Shown here: in pieces, positions 18,487 through 27,279 of the stretch
Position numbering within the stretch: the stretch's first letter is position 1
Layout: every line of letters begins with the position of its first letter
Source of the DNA: Acidobacteriota bacterium
GTDB taxonomy: Bacteria > Acidobacteriota > Thermoanaerobaculia > Multivoradales > JAGPDF01
Direction: 5' to 3'
Assembly (NCBI GenBank): GCA_014584695.1
Contig: JACTMI010000014.1
Location: 147,299 to 211,298, forward strand
DNA length: 64,000 bases
Position numbers and translations under genes: made by a program
Notes under the pieces: generated by a model
The model's database searches: none
What the model saw: the letters and a program-made list of their open reading frames with translations, nothing else
What the model was told of the DNA's origin: nothing

Positions 18487-20078
18487 GCTTCCAGGGGCCC
18501 AATCTCGCGCGCGAGCCCTTCGTCAATCTGCGCCCGATCCGGCGCGCGGCGCTGCTGCTCTGGCTCGCCGCCTCGGCGCTGGCGGCATGGAACACCTACG
18601 CCTATCTGCGCTCCGGCGCGGGCGCGGCGGAGAAAGCCGCCGAGCTCGAGGGCCTGAACCGCGAGATCGTCGCCAAGCGGCAGCGGCTCGAGACGCTCGA
18701 CGCCGATCTGCGGCGCGCCGACCTCGAGCGGGCGAACCTGCGCACCCTCTTTCTCAACGACCGGATCGCCGAGCGCGCCTTCTCCTGGAACCTGCTGCTC
18801 GATCGTCTGGTCGAGACGATGCCGCGCGGCGTTCGCGTCCGCCGCCTGACCCCCGAGGGCTTCCGCGACGTGCGGGAGCGCCGGGTGACGCGCACCGCGC
18901 GGGGAGTCGTGATGCCGGCCGTCGCGGAGCGCCGGGTCCTGATCCAGGTCGAGGGCGAGGCGGAGGACGGCGAGGCGCTGCTCGAGCTGATCGACCGGAT
19001 GTTCGCGCATCCGGCGTTCGACCGCCCCAACCTGGCGCGCGAGGCGCGCGCGAAATCCGGCACCCTCGAGTTCTCGCTCGAAGTCGGCTACTTGCCGGCC
19101 GCGGCGCCGGCGGAGCGGGTCGCGGGCGCCCGCGGGGCGGAGCGGCGGGCCGGGGCGGTCCCGCCGGTCGCCGCGGCAACAGAGGCGGCGGGCCAGACGC
19201 CGCGGGTGGTCGCCGCCGAGCTGCCGGGCGCGGCTCCGGGCGCGACTCCGGGCGCGGGCCGGGAGCGCTCCCCCGCCGGCGCGGAGCGGCAGCTGGCGCC
19301 GCCAGGCGGAGCTCCGGCGAGCGGCGCGCGCGGCGGCCGGCGACGAGACCCCCGCCGCCCGCCCGCGCGCCGGCGCCGCGCCGGCGCCCGCTCGCGGCGA
19401 GGACCTCTCGATCTTCGGCGTGCCGCGCTCGGCGAGCCCTTACGCTTCCGGAGGCGGCCAATGACGCGGCGGCGCGACCTGTGGCGTCGCCAGGCGCTCC
19501 GGTGGGCGATCCCGCTCGCCCTGCTGCTCGCCAACGTGGTTTGGTTCGCTCTCTTCGAGAGCGGACTGCGCGGCCGCTCGGTGGCGCTCGATCGCGCGCT
19601 CGGCCAGGCGCGGGAGCAGCGCGCGGCGGCCGCCTCGCGGCTGGCCGAGCACGAGCGACTCTGGACCGCCGCCGCGGAGACCCGCTCGCGCATCGAACGG
19701 CTCTACGTCGAAGGGTTCTCGACCGAGAGCGACCGGCTGACCGAGACGATTCGGGGCGTCAAGGAGCTCGCGGGCCGGGCCGGCCTGGATCCGACCTCGA
19801 TCAGCTATCCGGAAGAGTCGCTCGAGGAGTACGGCCTGTATCGGCGGTCGTTCGTCTTCACCGTCGAGGGGACGTACGCCGACCTGCGCAAGTTTCTCCA
19901 CCTGCTCGAGCTGACGCCGGCCTTCGTCACCATCAACCAGATCGCGGTCGGCGAGACCTCGCGCGGCCAGGCGCTGTCGGTGGCCCTGCGGCTGTCGACT
20001 TTCTTCGACCGCGCCGAGGGGGGCGACGACGGGGCGCCCGCCGGGCCGCCGGGGCCGGGCGTCGGAGGGGTGCCGTGA
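18483..20078 (+). CDS. PilN-like protein, open as sequenced into the PilO-like region (probable frameshift)
   Basis: The TTG start overlaps the pilM stop codon by 4 bases. Residues of about 1-205 look like PilN: cytoplasmic PNLAREPFVNLRP, a membrane helix (RRAALLLWLAASALAAW), a coiled coil and a ferredoxin-like periplasmic domain ending near EVGYLPA. An Ala/Pro/Gly linker follows, and the same frame continues into a PilO-like protein, giving 531 residues. In the last 120 bases before 19461 another frame is better supported: it reads EDLSIFGVPRSASPYASGGGQ-stop with G/C third positions and ends in an ATGA overlap with an ATG at 19461. I infer two genes with an indel or sequence error near 19265-19340; a true PilN-PilO fusion is the alternative. 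Confidence 0.7.
   Translation: MSFQGPNLAREPFVNLRPIRRAALLLWLAASALAAWNTYAYLRSGAGAAEKAAELEGLNREIVAKRQRLETLDADLRRADLERANLRTLFLNDRIAERAFSWNLLLDRLVETMPRGVRVRRLTPEGFRDVRERRVTRTARGVVMPAVAERRVLIQVEGEAEDGEALLELIDRMFAHPAFDRPNLAREARAKSGTLEFSLEVGYLPAAAPAERVAGARGAERRAGAVPPVAAATEAAGQTPRVVAAELPGAAPGATPGAGRERSPAGAERQLAPPGGAPASGARGGRRRDPRRPPARRRRAGARSRRGPLDLRRAALGEPLRFRRRPMTRRRDLWRRQALRWAIPLALLLANVVWFALFESGLRGRSVALDRALGQAREQRAAAASRLAEHERLWTAAAETRSRIERLYVEGFSTESDRLTETIRGVKELAGRAGLDPTSISYPEESLEEYGLYRRSFVFTVEGTYADLRKFLHLLELTPAFVTINQIAVGETSRGQALSVALRLSTFFDRAEGGDDGAPAGPPGPGVGGVP
19461..20078 (+). CDS. PilO-like pilus assembly protein (likely separate gene)
   Basis: The inferred 205-residue protein has a short basic N-terminus (MTRRRDLWRRQ), one membrane helix (IPLALLLANVVWFALF), a coiled coil over about residues 30-75 and a ferredoxin-like domain with SYPEESLEEYGLYRR and TYADLRKFLHLLELTP, as in PilO. 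It would form the inner-membrane alignment complex with PilN. Its ATG would overlap the inferred true pilN stop codon by 4 bases. As sequenced, it is also the C-terminal part of the longer open frame. Confidence 0.7.
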   Translation: MTRRRDLWRRQALRWAIPLALLLANVVWFALFESGLRGRSVALDRALGQAREQRAAAASRLAEHERLWTAAAETRSRIERLYVEGFSTESDRLTETIRGVKELAGRAGLDPTSISYPEESLEEYGLYRRSFVFTVEGTYADLRKFLHLLELTPAFVTINQIAVGETSRGQALSVALRLSTFFDRAEGGDDGAPAGPPGPGVGGVP

Positions 20079-20704
20079 AGCTCTCCCAGCGCGAGAGCCG
20101 CCTCCTGCTAGTGCTCGTCCTGGTGGCCGCGGCGTTCGGGCTGCGGTTTCTGTTCGGCCTGCTCGGGGGCAGTGGCGGCGCGCCCGGGGCGCCGCGCGTC
20201 GAGTCGGCCGGCCCGACCACCGGCCGCACGGCGGCGGGCCGCTTCGGCCGCGGCGCCCGCGGCGCCACCGCAATCCCCGACCAGGTCGTCGCGCTCGAGC
20301 TCGAGCAGCTGACGATCCAGCCCCGCGACCTCACGGTAGGCCGCGATCCCTTCCGCTTCGGACCGCTGCCGCCGCCGCCGCCGCCGCCGGGACCGACCGC
20401 CGAGGAGCTCGAGCGTCGCCGCCGCGAGGAGGAGGAGCGGCTGCGCCGGCTGGCCGAGCAGCGCGCCCTCGACGCCATCCCGCGGCCGCCCGAGGTGACC
20501 GTGGTCTACTTGGGCAGCTTCGGGCCCAGCGCCCGGCGGGTGGCGGTGTTCGCCGACGCCGGCCGCGACAAGCTGTACAACGCGCTCGAGGGCGACATTC
20601 TCGAGGGCAAGTTCATCGTCGACCGGATCGGCTACGAGTCGGTCGACCTCAAGTTCGTCGGTTTCCCGGATGCGCCGGCCAAGCGGCTGGCGATCGGAGG
20701 TTAG
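20075..20704 (+). CDS. PilP/GspC-like inner-membrane pilus protein
   Basis: A 209-residue protein with one N-terminal membrane helix (LLLVLVLVAAAFGLRFLFGLLGG), a poly-Pro run and Glu/Arg-rich helix at about residues 90-130, and a small beta domain at the end (VTVVYLGSFGPSARRVAVF to LKFVGFPDAP) resembling the PilP/GspC domain that contacts the secretin. The GTG start overlaps the preceding stop codon by 4 bases and the secretin gene follows after 4 bases, which fits a bridge between the PilNO complex and the outer-membrane channel. Confidence 0.65.
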   Translation: MKLSQRESRLLLVLVLVAAAFGLRFLFGLLGGSGGAPGAPRVESAGPTTGRTAAGRFGRGARGATAIPDQVVALELEQLTIQPRDLTVGRDPFRFGPLPPPPPPPGPTAEELERRRREEEERLRRLAEQRALDAIPRPPEVTVVYLGSFGPSARRVAVFADAGRDKLYNALEGDILEGKFIVDRIGYESVDLKFVGFPDAPAKRLAIGG

Positions 20705-20708
20705 AGCG

Positions 20709-23210
20709 TTGCGCGTGATCCCACTCGACTCGATCCGACGCCTGGGCACCCTCGTGGCGGTCGCCGGGCTCCTGGTGACGCTCGCCGGCTGCACGAGCTA
20801 CCGGCTCCTGCGTCAGGCCGAAGCGGCGGAGGCCCGCGAGGACTGGGACGCCGCGGTCGTCCACTACCTCGATCTCGCCGCGCAGCAGCCGGCCAACGTG
20901 CGCTTCAAGTCGGCGCTGCTGCGCGCCAAGCTGCGCGCCTCCCAGGCCCACTTCTCGACCGGCCGCCGTTTCGCCGAGGCCGGCGTCCTGGAGCGGGCGC
21001 TGGTCGAGTACCAGCAGGCGGTGGCGCTCGATCCGACCAACCAGTACGCCCAGGTCGAGCTCGACAAGGTGCGGGCCGAGATGGACAAGACCCGCTCCTC
21101 GCCGGGCGTCAGCTCGACGCTCGACGAGCTCAAGCGCAAGACCCGCGACCTGCCCGCGCAGCCGCCGATTCTCAATCCACGCTCCAAGACGCCGATCTCG
21201 CTCGATTTTCCGAAGCCGGTCTCGATCTTCGACATCTACCGCGCACTCGGCAAGGCGTTCGGCATCAACGTGCTGTTCGACCCCCAGCTCAAGGACCAGG
21301 AGCTGGCGATCGAGCTGCGTGACGTCACGGCGCAGACCGCGCTCGAGACGCTGATGCGCTCGGCCGGGCACTTCTACAAGGTGATCGACGAGCACTCGAT
21401 CCTGATCGCCGCCGACAACGCGCAGAACCGCAAGAACTACGAAGACCTGGTGATCCAGACCTTCTTCTTGTCGAACGCCGACGTCAAACAGGTGCTGACG
21501 CTGCTGCGCAGCCTGATCGGCGCCAAGAACGTCGCCACCAACGAGGAGCTCAACGCGGTCACCATCCGCGACACCGCCGACAAGGTCAAGGTCGCCCAGC
21601 GCATCATCGAGGGGATCGACAAGTCGCGCTCGGAGGTGGTGGTCGACGTCGAGCTGATCCAGGTCAACACCACCAAGCTGCGCGAGATCGGTCTCTCCCT
21701 GTCGGCCAACCAGATCAGCCAGACGCTCGATCTGGGCGAGAACGTGCCGATCCGGCTCTCGGACCTGCGCTATCTCAACCAGAACAGCTGGGCGCTGACG
21801 CTGCCCTCGATCCTCTACGACTTCGTCAAGACCAACTCCGACGCCCAGCTGCTCGCCAAGCCGCAGCTGCGCATCTCCGAGGGCGAGAAGGGCAAGGTCC
21901 ACATCGGCGATCGGGTGCCGATTCCGGTCACCTCCTTCAACACCGGCAACACCGTCGGCGGCGGCACCATCATTCCGATCACCTCCTTCCAGTACCAGGA
22001 CATCGGCATTCGCATCGACATCGAGCCACGCGTCCACCACAACAAGGAGGTCACGCTCAAGCTCCAGGTCGAGGTGTCGCAGATCTCCGGCTTCCAGGAT
22101 GCCGGCGGCGGCCAGCGCCAGCCGATCATCGGCACCCGCACCATCGAGTCGACGATTCGGCTGAAGGACGGTGAGACGAACTTCCTGGCCGGCCTGATCC
22201 GCACCGACGAGGCCAACTCGGAGTCGGGCATTCCGGGGCTCTCCGACATCCCGATTCTCGGACGCCTGTTCGGCAAGAGCACGGTCGACGTCAAGCGGAC
22301 CGACGTCATGCTGACGCTGACGCCGCACATCATCCGCACCCCCGACGTCACCGAGGGCGACCTGATGCCGATCTGGGTCGGCACCGAGTCGAACATCACC
22401 TTCCGCGGCGGCAGCCCGCGGGTGGAGTCGGACTCCGAGGGTCCATTCGACGAGGGCGGCGCCGACGCGGCGGTCGAGGAGAAGATCCGCGAGCAGGTCC
22501 AGCGGTTGCCGCGCGGCCTGCGCGCGGAGGGTGCGCGGCCGGCCGTGGGACCGTCGGCCGAGGGCACGACCCTCGCGCCCGGTGGCGCGCCGACGAACCC
22601 GTTCAGCCAGCCCCAGAAGCCGCCGCCGCCGGAGGAGGAAGAGGTGGCCCCGCCACCCGGGGGCGGTTTCGCCTCGCTGGGCGGGGGCGCGGGGGAGCCG
22701 CTCGAGCTGCTGGCGTCGGCGGTTTCGACCGCGCCGCGCGGCGACGCGGTGCGGCTCTCGCTCGAGCCCGCGGCCGTGTCGGTGGGGGCCGAGGACCGCT
22801 TCTCCCTCGAGCTGGCGGTGGAGGCGACCGCCGCGGTCTCCCATCTGCCGGTGACGCTGGTCTACGACCCGGCGCGATTGGCGGTCGAGCGGGTGGAGGC
22901 GGGGGGCTTCCTGGGCGGCGCCGGCGCCGCGGAGGTCCTGGCCGACACCTCGACCGCGGGCCAGGTCGTGCTCGGCGCCAGCCGGCTCGGGGACCGCGCC
23001 GGAGTGGCCGGCCGCGGCGCGGTCGCGACGATTCACTTCCGCGCCCTGTCCGCCGGCGCCGCGGAGGTGTCGATCGCCGCCCACCGGGTGATGGACCGCG
23101 ATCTCGCCGCGATCGGCGCCGTCGCGACGTCCGGCGCGCGGGTCGAGGTCCGGCCCGCGCTCGCGCCGGAATCGCCGCGAGCGCCGGAGGAGCCGCAGGA
23201 GACGCCGTGA
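20709..23210 (+). CDS. Secretin lipoprotein with N-terminal TPR-like and C-terminal cohesin-like domains (GspD/PilQ family)
   Basis: An 833-residue outer-membrane channel protein. The TTG start follows GGAGG at 7 bases; a lipobox LAGC places the lipidated Cys near residue 28. TPR-like helices at about 30-120 (LRQAEAAEAREDW, ALVEYQQAVALDPTNQYA) precede STN and NolW domains (about 155-310) and the secretin core ending near 540 with MLTLTPHIIRTP. A Pro/Gly linker and a cohesin-like domain at about 675-820 follow (RLSLEPAAVSVG, LPVTLVYDPARLAVE, VATIHFRAL). Secretins usually end after the core, so the cohesin tail is unusual. Confidence 0.88.
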   Translation: MRVIPLDSIRRLGTLVAVAGLLVTLAGCTSYRLLRQAEAAEAREDWDAAVVHYLDLAAQQPANVRFKSALLRAKLRASQAHFSTGRRFAEAGVLERALVEYQQAVALDPTNQYAQVELDKVRAEMDKTRSSPGVSSTLDELKRKTRDLPAQPPILNPRSKTPISLDFPKPVSIFDIYRALGKAFGINVLFDPQLKDQELAIELRDVTAQTALETLMRSAGHFYKVIDEHSILIAADNAQNRKNYEDLVIQTFFLSNADVKQVLTLLRSLIGAKNVATNEELNAVTIRDTADKVKVAQRIIEGIDKSRSEVVVDVELIQVNTTKLREIGLSLSANQISQTLDLGENVPIRLSDLRYLNQNSWALTLPSILYDFVKTNSDAQLLAKPQLRISEGEKGKVHIGDRVPIPVTSFNTGNTVGGGTIIPITSFQYQDIGIRIDIEPRVHHNKEVTLKLQVEVSQISGFQDAGGGQRQPIIGTRTIESTIRLKDGETNFLAGLIRTDEANSESGIPGLSDIPILGRLFGKSTVDVKRTDVMLTLTPHIIRTPDVTEGDLMPIWVGTESNITFRGGSPRVESDSEGPFDEGGADAAVEEKIREQVQRLPRGLRAEGARPAVGPSAEGTTLAPGGAPTNPFSQPQKPPPPEEEEVAPPPGGGFASLGGGAGEPLELLASAVSTAPRGDAVRLSLEPAAVSVGAEDRFSLELAVEATAAVSHLPVTLVYDPARLAVERVEAGGFLGGAGAAEVLADTSTAGQVVLGASRLGDRAGVAGRGAVATIHFRALSAGAAEVSIAAHRVMDRDLAAIGAVATSGARVEVRPALAPESPRAPEEPQETP

Positions 23211-23662
23211 GAGCCCAGCGCGGGTTCACGCTCACCGAGCTGGTGGTCGTCTGCGCGGTGATGGGCATCCTCGCCGGGGTCACGCTCCCTTCGGTCAAGT
23301 ACACGCGCAAGCGGATGAAGGAGATGGAGCTCGCCTCGCAACTGCGCCAGATGCGCTCGGCGATCGACGAGTTCAAGCGCTACTCGGACGCCGGTCTGCT
23401 GTTGGTCGAGCTGGGCACGGACGGCTATCCGAAGGAGCTCGAGACGCTGGTCGAGGGGGTCGAAGTGGTCGGACAGATCGACAAGAAGATTCGCTTCTTG
23501 CGGCGAATTCCGGTCGATCCGATGACCGGCGAGGAGGAGTGGGGGTTGCGCAGCTATCAGGACGACTCCGATTCCTCTTCCTGGGGCGGCGAGAACGTCT
23601 TCGACGTCTATTCCCTCTCCGCGGGCACCGGTCTCAACGGCGTGCCCTATTCCGAGTGGTGA
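23207..23662 (+). CDS. Prepilin-type protein (GspG-like major pseudopilin 1)
   Basis: A 151-residue prepilin with a very short leader cut at RG/FTLTEL; Glu at +5 of the mature protein is present. The hydrophobic helix LVVVCAVMGILAGVTLP anchors it until assembly. The C-terminal part has the GspG-like calcium-loop layout (IPVDPMTGEEEWGLRSY) and ends GVPYSEW. The GTG start overlaps the secretin stop codon by 4 bases. Confidence 0.85.
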   Translation: MRAQRGFTLTELVVVCAVMGILAGVTLPSVKYTRKRMKEMELASQLRQMRSAIDEFKRYSDAGLLLVELGTDGYPKELETLVEGVEVVGQIDKKIRFLRRIPVDPMTGEEEWGLRSYQDDSDSSSWGGENVFDVYSLSAGTGLNGVPYSEW

Positions 23663-24117
23663 AACGCGACATGATCCGCCCACCGAATCTGCTTTCGCGC
23701 CGCGCCGATCGCGGCTTCACCCTGCTCGAGCTGATCATCGTGGTCGCGATCATCGGCATCCTGGCCACCATCGCGATGCCGGCGCTCAAGGACATGCCGC
23801 GCCGGGCCCAGGAAGCGGTGCTCAAGACCAACCTGCACACGCTGCGCGACCTGATCGACCAGTACTACGGCGACAAGGGGCACTATCCGCCGAGCCTCGA
23901 GACACTGGTAGAGCTCGGCTACGTTCGCGCCGTCCCCTACGATCCGATCACCAAGAGCAACGGCACCTGGGTGCTGATCTTCGATACCGACGCCGACCTC
24001 GCGGGCGGCGTGCCGGCCGAGACCGATCTGCCGGAGGGGGGCGAGCCGGGCATCATCGACGTCCGTTCCGGCTCCGAGGAGATCTCGCTCGACGGTGTCC
24101 CCTATGCCGAGTGGTAG
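23659..24117 (+). CDS. Prepilin-type protein (GspG-like major pseudopilin 2)
   Basis: A 152-residue prepilin with leader cleavage at RG/FTLLEL and Glu at +5, then the helix IIVVAIIGILATIAMPAL. Residues GHYPPSLETLVELGYVRAVPYDPIT are typical of GspG, and the end (LDGVPYAEW) matches that of the previous gene, so the two are probably paralogues. The GTG start overlaps the upstream stop codon by 4 bases; an ATG 12 bases later is possible. Confidence 0.88.
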   Translation: MKRDMIRPPNLLSRRADRGFTLLELIIVVAIIGILATIAMPALKDMPRRAQEAVLKTNLHTLRDLIDQYYGDKGHYPPSLETLVELGYVRAVPYDPITKSNGTWVLIFDTDADLAGGVPAETDLPEGGEPGIIDVRSGSEEISLDGVPYAEW

Positions 24118-24913
24118 CTCGCGCGCCGGCGCGCGCGCCGAGACCGCCACGGGCCAGCGCGGTTACAGCCTGGTGGTGCTCGCGATGCTGATCACCGTCC
24201 TGCTGGTGTCGGTCGCCGCCGTGCTGCCGGCCTGGAGCGCGCAGATCCGCCGCGACCGCGAGCAGGAGGCGATCTCGCGCGGCCTCCAGTACGCCGAGGC
24301 GATTCGCGTCTTCCAGCGCCGCTTCGGCCGGCTGCCGAACCGGCTCGAGGAGCTGATCGAGATCGAGCCGCGGTCGATCCGCCGGCTCTGGAAGGACCCG
24401 CTCGCCGCGGACGGCGGCTGGGCGGTGATCGTCCAGACGCCGCAGGGGGGGGTCCTCGCCGTCGACCCGAAGACCGGCCTGCCGATCGACCCGGTGGATC
24501 CCGGCGGGGGCCCGGCGGGGGAGCCTGGCGGCGGCCCCAGCGGCCCCGGCGGCGCACCGGCGACGGGGGGCACGCCGCAGCCGGTCGTGGGGCCGATTCG
24601 CGGGGTCAAGAGCCGCGCCAGCGGCGCGGCGTTCCAGAGCTTCTTCGGTGAGGAGAGCTACGAGCGCTGGGAGTTCACCGTCGACCTGCTGCTGCGGGCG
24701 ACCTCGACGCCCGCGCCCACCGGCCTGCCGCGCTGGAACGCCCTGAACCTGGGGCGGCCCTTCCGATTTCCGCCCCCGGGAGCCGTCGGGCCGACCGGAG
24801 GGATGCCGCCGCCGCCCACCGGGCCCGCGCCGGGAGTCGGTCCCGGCCCGCGCCCGCGGCCGGCGCCCGGCCAGCCGCCGCCGCCAGGCACCAAGCCCGG
24901 AGGACCGGGGTGA
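24104..24913 (+). CDS. Prepilin-like protein without Glu+5, with a Gly/Pro-rich tail
   Basis: A 269-residue protein with a prepilin-like N-terminus (GQRG then [22 protein letters not shown]) in which the mature +5 residue is Val rather than Glu, as in tip pseudopilins such as Gsp[25 protein letters not shown] matches pilin-like soluble domains. A Gly/Pro-rich stretch at about 120-155 and a Pro/Gly-rich end are probably disordered. The start overlaps the previous gene; a GTG 9 bases upstream is an alternative. Confidence 0.7.
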   Translation: MPSGSSRAGARAETATGQRGYSLVVLAMLITVLLVSVAAVLPAWSAQIRRDREQEAISRGLQYAEAIRVFQRRFGRLPNRLEELIEIEPRSIRRLWKDPLAADGGWAVIVQTPQGGVLAVDPKTGLPIDPVDPGGGPAGEPGGGPSGPGGAPATGGTPQPVVGPIRGVKSRASGAAFQSFFGEESYERWEFTVDLLLRATSTPAPTGLPRWNALNLGRPFRFPPPGAVGPTGGMPPPPTGPAPGVGPGPRPRPAPGQPPPPGTKPGGPG

Positions 24914-25371
24914 CGGCGAGCCATCCGTTGCGCGTGCCGGTCGAGCGGCTCGCGCACGGCGCCGATCTGCCGCTGCCCGACTACGCCACCGCCGGCAGCG
25001 CCGGCCTGGACCTGCGCGCCGCGGTCGCGGCCGACCTCGAGCTGGCGCCGGGCGCGCGCCACGCGGTCCCCACCGGCCTGCGCCTCGCCCTGCCCGCCGG
25101 CTTCGAAGGCCAGGTGCGGCCGCGCAGCGGGCTGGCGCTGCGCCATGGGGTGACCGTCGCCAATGCTCCGGGCACCATCGACAGCGACTATCGCGGCGAG
25201 ATCGCGGTTCTGCTCGTCAACCTCTCGGACCAGTCCTTCGTCATCCGGCGCGGCGACCGCGTGGCGCAGCTGGTGATCGCGCCGGTGGCACGGGCCCTGC
25301 TGGAAGAGGTCGAGACGCTCGAAATGACCGGGCGTGGCAGCGGCGGATTCGGCTCGACCGGCCGCGACTGA
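24910..25371 (+). CDS. dut: Deoxyuridine 5'-triphosphate nucleotidohydrolase (dUTPase)
   Basis: A 153-residue trimeric dUTPase that hydrolyses dUTP to dUMP and diphosphate, keeping uracil out of DNA and feeding thymidylate synthesis. All five family motifs are present: [39 protein letters not shown] and the Gly-rich C-terminal [11 protein letters not shown]. The GTG start overlaps the previous stop codon by 4 bases, so it is transcribed at the end of the pilus operon although its job is unrelated. Confidence 0.95.
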   Translation: MTASHPLRVPVERLAHGADLPLPDYATAGSAGLDLRAAVAADLELAPGARHAVPTGLRLALPAGFEGQVRPRSGLALRHGVTVANAPGTIDSDYRGEIAVLLVNLSDQSFVIRRGDRVAQLVIAPVARALLEEVETLEMTGRGSGGFGSTGRD

Positions 25372-25389
25372 TCCGAAGGGAGCCCCGCG

Positions 25390-27267
25390 ATGCGCTTCAC
25401 GATCGCCGCCTGCGCGGCGACTGTCCTGTTGGCTGTGCCCGCCCGCGCCACGACGCCGCCTTCCGGCCGCGCGATCCTCGTCCACCTGCCCGGTGCCTCC
25501 AGCGCCGAGCTGGCCCGCTACGAGCGCGAGGGGCTGTTCGGCGAAGGGGGCTTCCGGCTCTTCTTCGAGCGCGGCGAAGTGGGACCGGGGCTGCGGCCGG
25601 TCGATCCGACCCTGCCGACGGCGAGCCTGATCGCCCTCTCTTCGGGCCGCAAGCCGGGCGAGGTCGGAGTGGTGGCGGGGCGGTTGCCGGGCTCGGGCGA
25701 TCCGGGCGCCGCGGAAGCCGCCGAGGTCGATCCGTTGCCCGCGGGTGTCGATAGCCTGGCCGCGGCGGTCGTACGCGCTGGCGGCCGTGTCGGCGCCGTG
25801 CTCTGGCCGGGTCTCGACAATCGCGCCCTCGAGCGACGGGCCGAGTGGGGCTTGGCCGACCGCGACACCACGGGCTACCCCTCCCGCTCGCTCAAGCTGA
25901 CCCGCTCGGAGTGGACCGACGAGCGCTACGGGCTCGGACCGGGGCCCTCGCTCTATTGGGCCTTGCCGCCGACGGTGCGGAGCTACTCGACGCCGCTCAC
26001 CACCGCCACGCCGTTCCAGCGGCCGCATCAGCGGGCCGACAAGATCTACGAGCTGGTCGCCATCGATCGGACCGACGACGGGGTCGAGAACTACGACGGC
26101 ATTCTGGTGAGCTCCAACGTCGATCCGAAGAAGGGCTTCGTGGGGATCGCCGAGCCCGGCGCCTGGTTCCGGCTCGAGCTCGGCGAACCGGGCGCCGACC
26201 GCCGCAGCTCGCCCGAGGTGGCCTGGATCAAGGTGATGGAGCTGCAGCCGGACCTCTCGGCGGCCCGCATCTACGTCTCGGGCACGGCTTTCGCCCGCGC
26301 CTACCCGGCCTCGCTCGTGCGGGCGCTGGCGGCCGAGGGATGGGAGTGGGCGGGGCGGCTCGACGAGGCGGCGCTGGTCGAAGGACTCGCCGGCGGCTAC
26401 GGCATCGACGAGCAGACCTTCGTCGAGCTGGTCGAGCGCTTCGCCGCGCGCGCGGTCGACGTCGCCCGCGCCGGCCTGCGCAGCTCGCCGCCGGACCTCG
26501 TCCTGCTGTCGCTGCCGGTGCTCGACGCCGTCGACCGGCGGACGCTCTTGGTCGACCCGCGCCAAGTGGGCTACCGGCAGGAGCTGGCGACGCGGCTCGC
26601 GGCGGCGCGGCGCGAGGTCTGGCGCGCGCTCGACCGCCAGATCGCCCGCCTGCTCGCCGACGTCGATCTCGGCACTACGGCGGTCTTCCTCGTCTCCGGC
26701 TACGCCAACGTGCCGATCCACTCCGAAGTCGATGTGCGCGAAGCCCTGCGCAGCGCGCCCGGATTGGCCGAGCTGACCGGCCGCAGCGACCGGAGCGCGT
26801 ACGCGATCACCGCCGACGGCGGCGTCGCCCACCTCCGCCTCTCGGTCGCCGGGCGCGACTCCGGCGGCCTGCTCGAGCCCGCGCGGGCGCGGCGCCTGGC
26901 GCGGCGGACGCGCGATGCTCTCGAGGGGGTGCGCGACGGCGGCCAGCCGGTGTTCGAGCGGGTGCTGCTGCGCTCCCAGGCGAAGCGGTGGGGGTTGAAC
27001 GTGCCGGCGAGCGGCGACGTCATCGCCTTAGCGCGGCCTGGCTACCGCCTCATGGCCGCGACGCCCGACGTGGTCGTGGTCGCACGCCGGGCAGGCGAGC
27101 TGGCCGCGCCCGGCTTCGCGGCCAGCGATCCCGCCAGCCAGGGTGTCTATCTCGCGGTGGGCTCCGGTGTGCGCCAGCGGCGGCTCGGCACCCCGCCGCG
27201 CGTGACCGAGGTCGCGGCGCGCGTCGCGCGCGCGATCGGCGTGCCGCCGCCAGGCGGCAAGCGCTGA
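25390..27267 (+). CDS. Secreted alkaline-phosphatase-superfamily protein with a degenerate active site
   Basis: A 625-residue protein with a signal peptide ending near ARA. Its layout follows type I phosphodiesterases: an N-terminal strand with the possible nucleophile region (DPTLPTASLIALSSGRKPGEVGVV), a central LVLLSLPVLDAVDR and a C-terminal VFLVSGYANVPIH. In active relatives these places hold a DG metal ligand, a His after the Thr motif, a D-x-x-H pair and an SDHG motif; here most are missing. It may be a non-catalytic binding protein or use altered chemistry. It follows dut by 18 bases and has a GGGAG-type ribosome-binding site. Confidence 0.6.
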   Translation: MRFTIAACAATVLLAVPARATTPPSGRAILVHLPGASSAELARYEREGLFGEGGFRLFFERGEVGPGLRPVDPTLPTASLIALSSGRKPGEVGVVAGRLPGSGDPGAAEAAEVDPLPAGVDSLAAAVVRAGGRVGAVLWPGLDNRALERRAEWGLADRDTTGYPSRSLKLTRSEWTDERYGLGPGPSLYWALPPTVRSYSTPLTTATPFQRPHQRADKIYELVAIDRTDDGVENYDGILVSSNVDPKKGFVGIAEPGAWFRLELGEPGADRRSSPEVAWIKVMELQPDLSAARIYVSGTAFARAYPASLVRALAAEGWEWAGRLDEAALVEGLAGGYGIDEQTFVELVERFAARAVDVARAGLRSSPPDLVLLSLPVLDAVDRRTLLVDPRQVGYRQELATRLAAARREVWRALDRQIARLLADVDLGTTAVFLVSGYANVPIHSEVDVREALRSAPGLAELTGRSDRSAYAITADGGVAHLRLSVAGRDSGGLLEPARARRLARRTRDALEGVRDGGQPVFERVLLRSQAKRWGLNVPASGDVIALARPGYRLMAATPDVVVVARRAGELAAPGFAASDPASQGVYLAVGSGVRQRRLGTPPRVTEVAARVARAIGVPPPGGKR

Positions 27268-27279
27268 TCCGGCGGGCTC

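Noticed and set aside
20369..20390. CCG microsatellite-like run
   Set aside because: It encodes a poly-Pro stretch in the PilP-like protein and keeps the frame; no sign of phase variation can be shown from one sequence.
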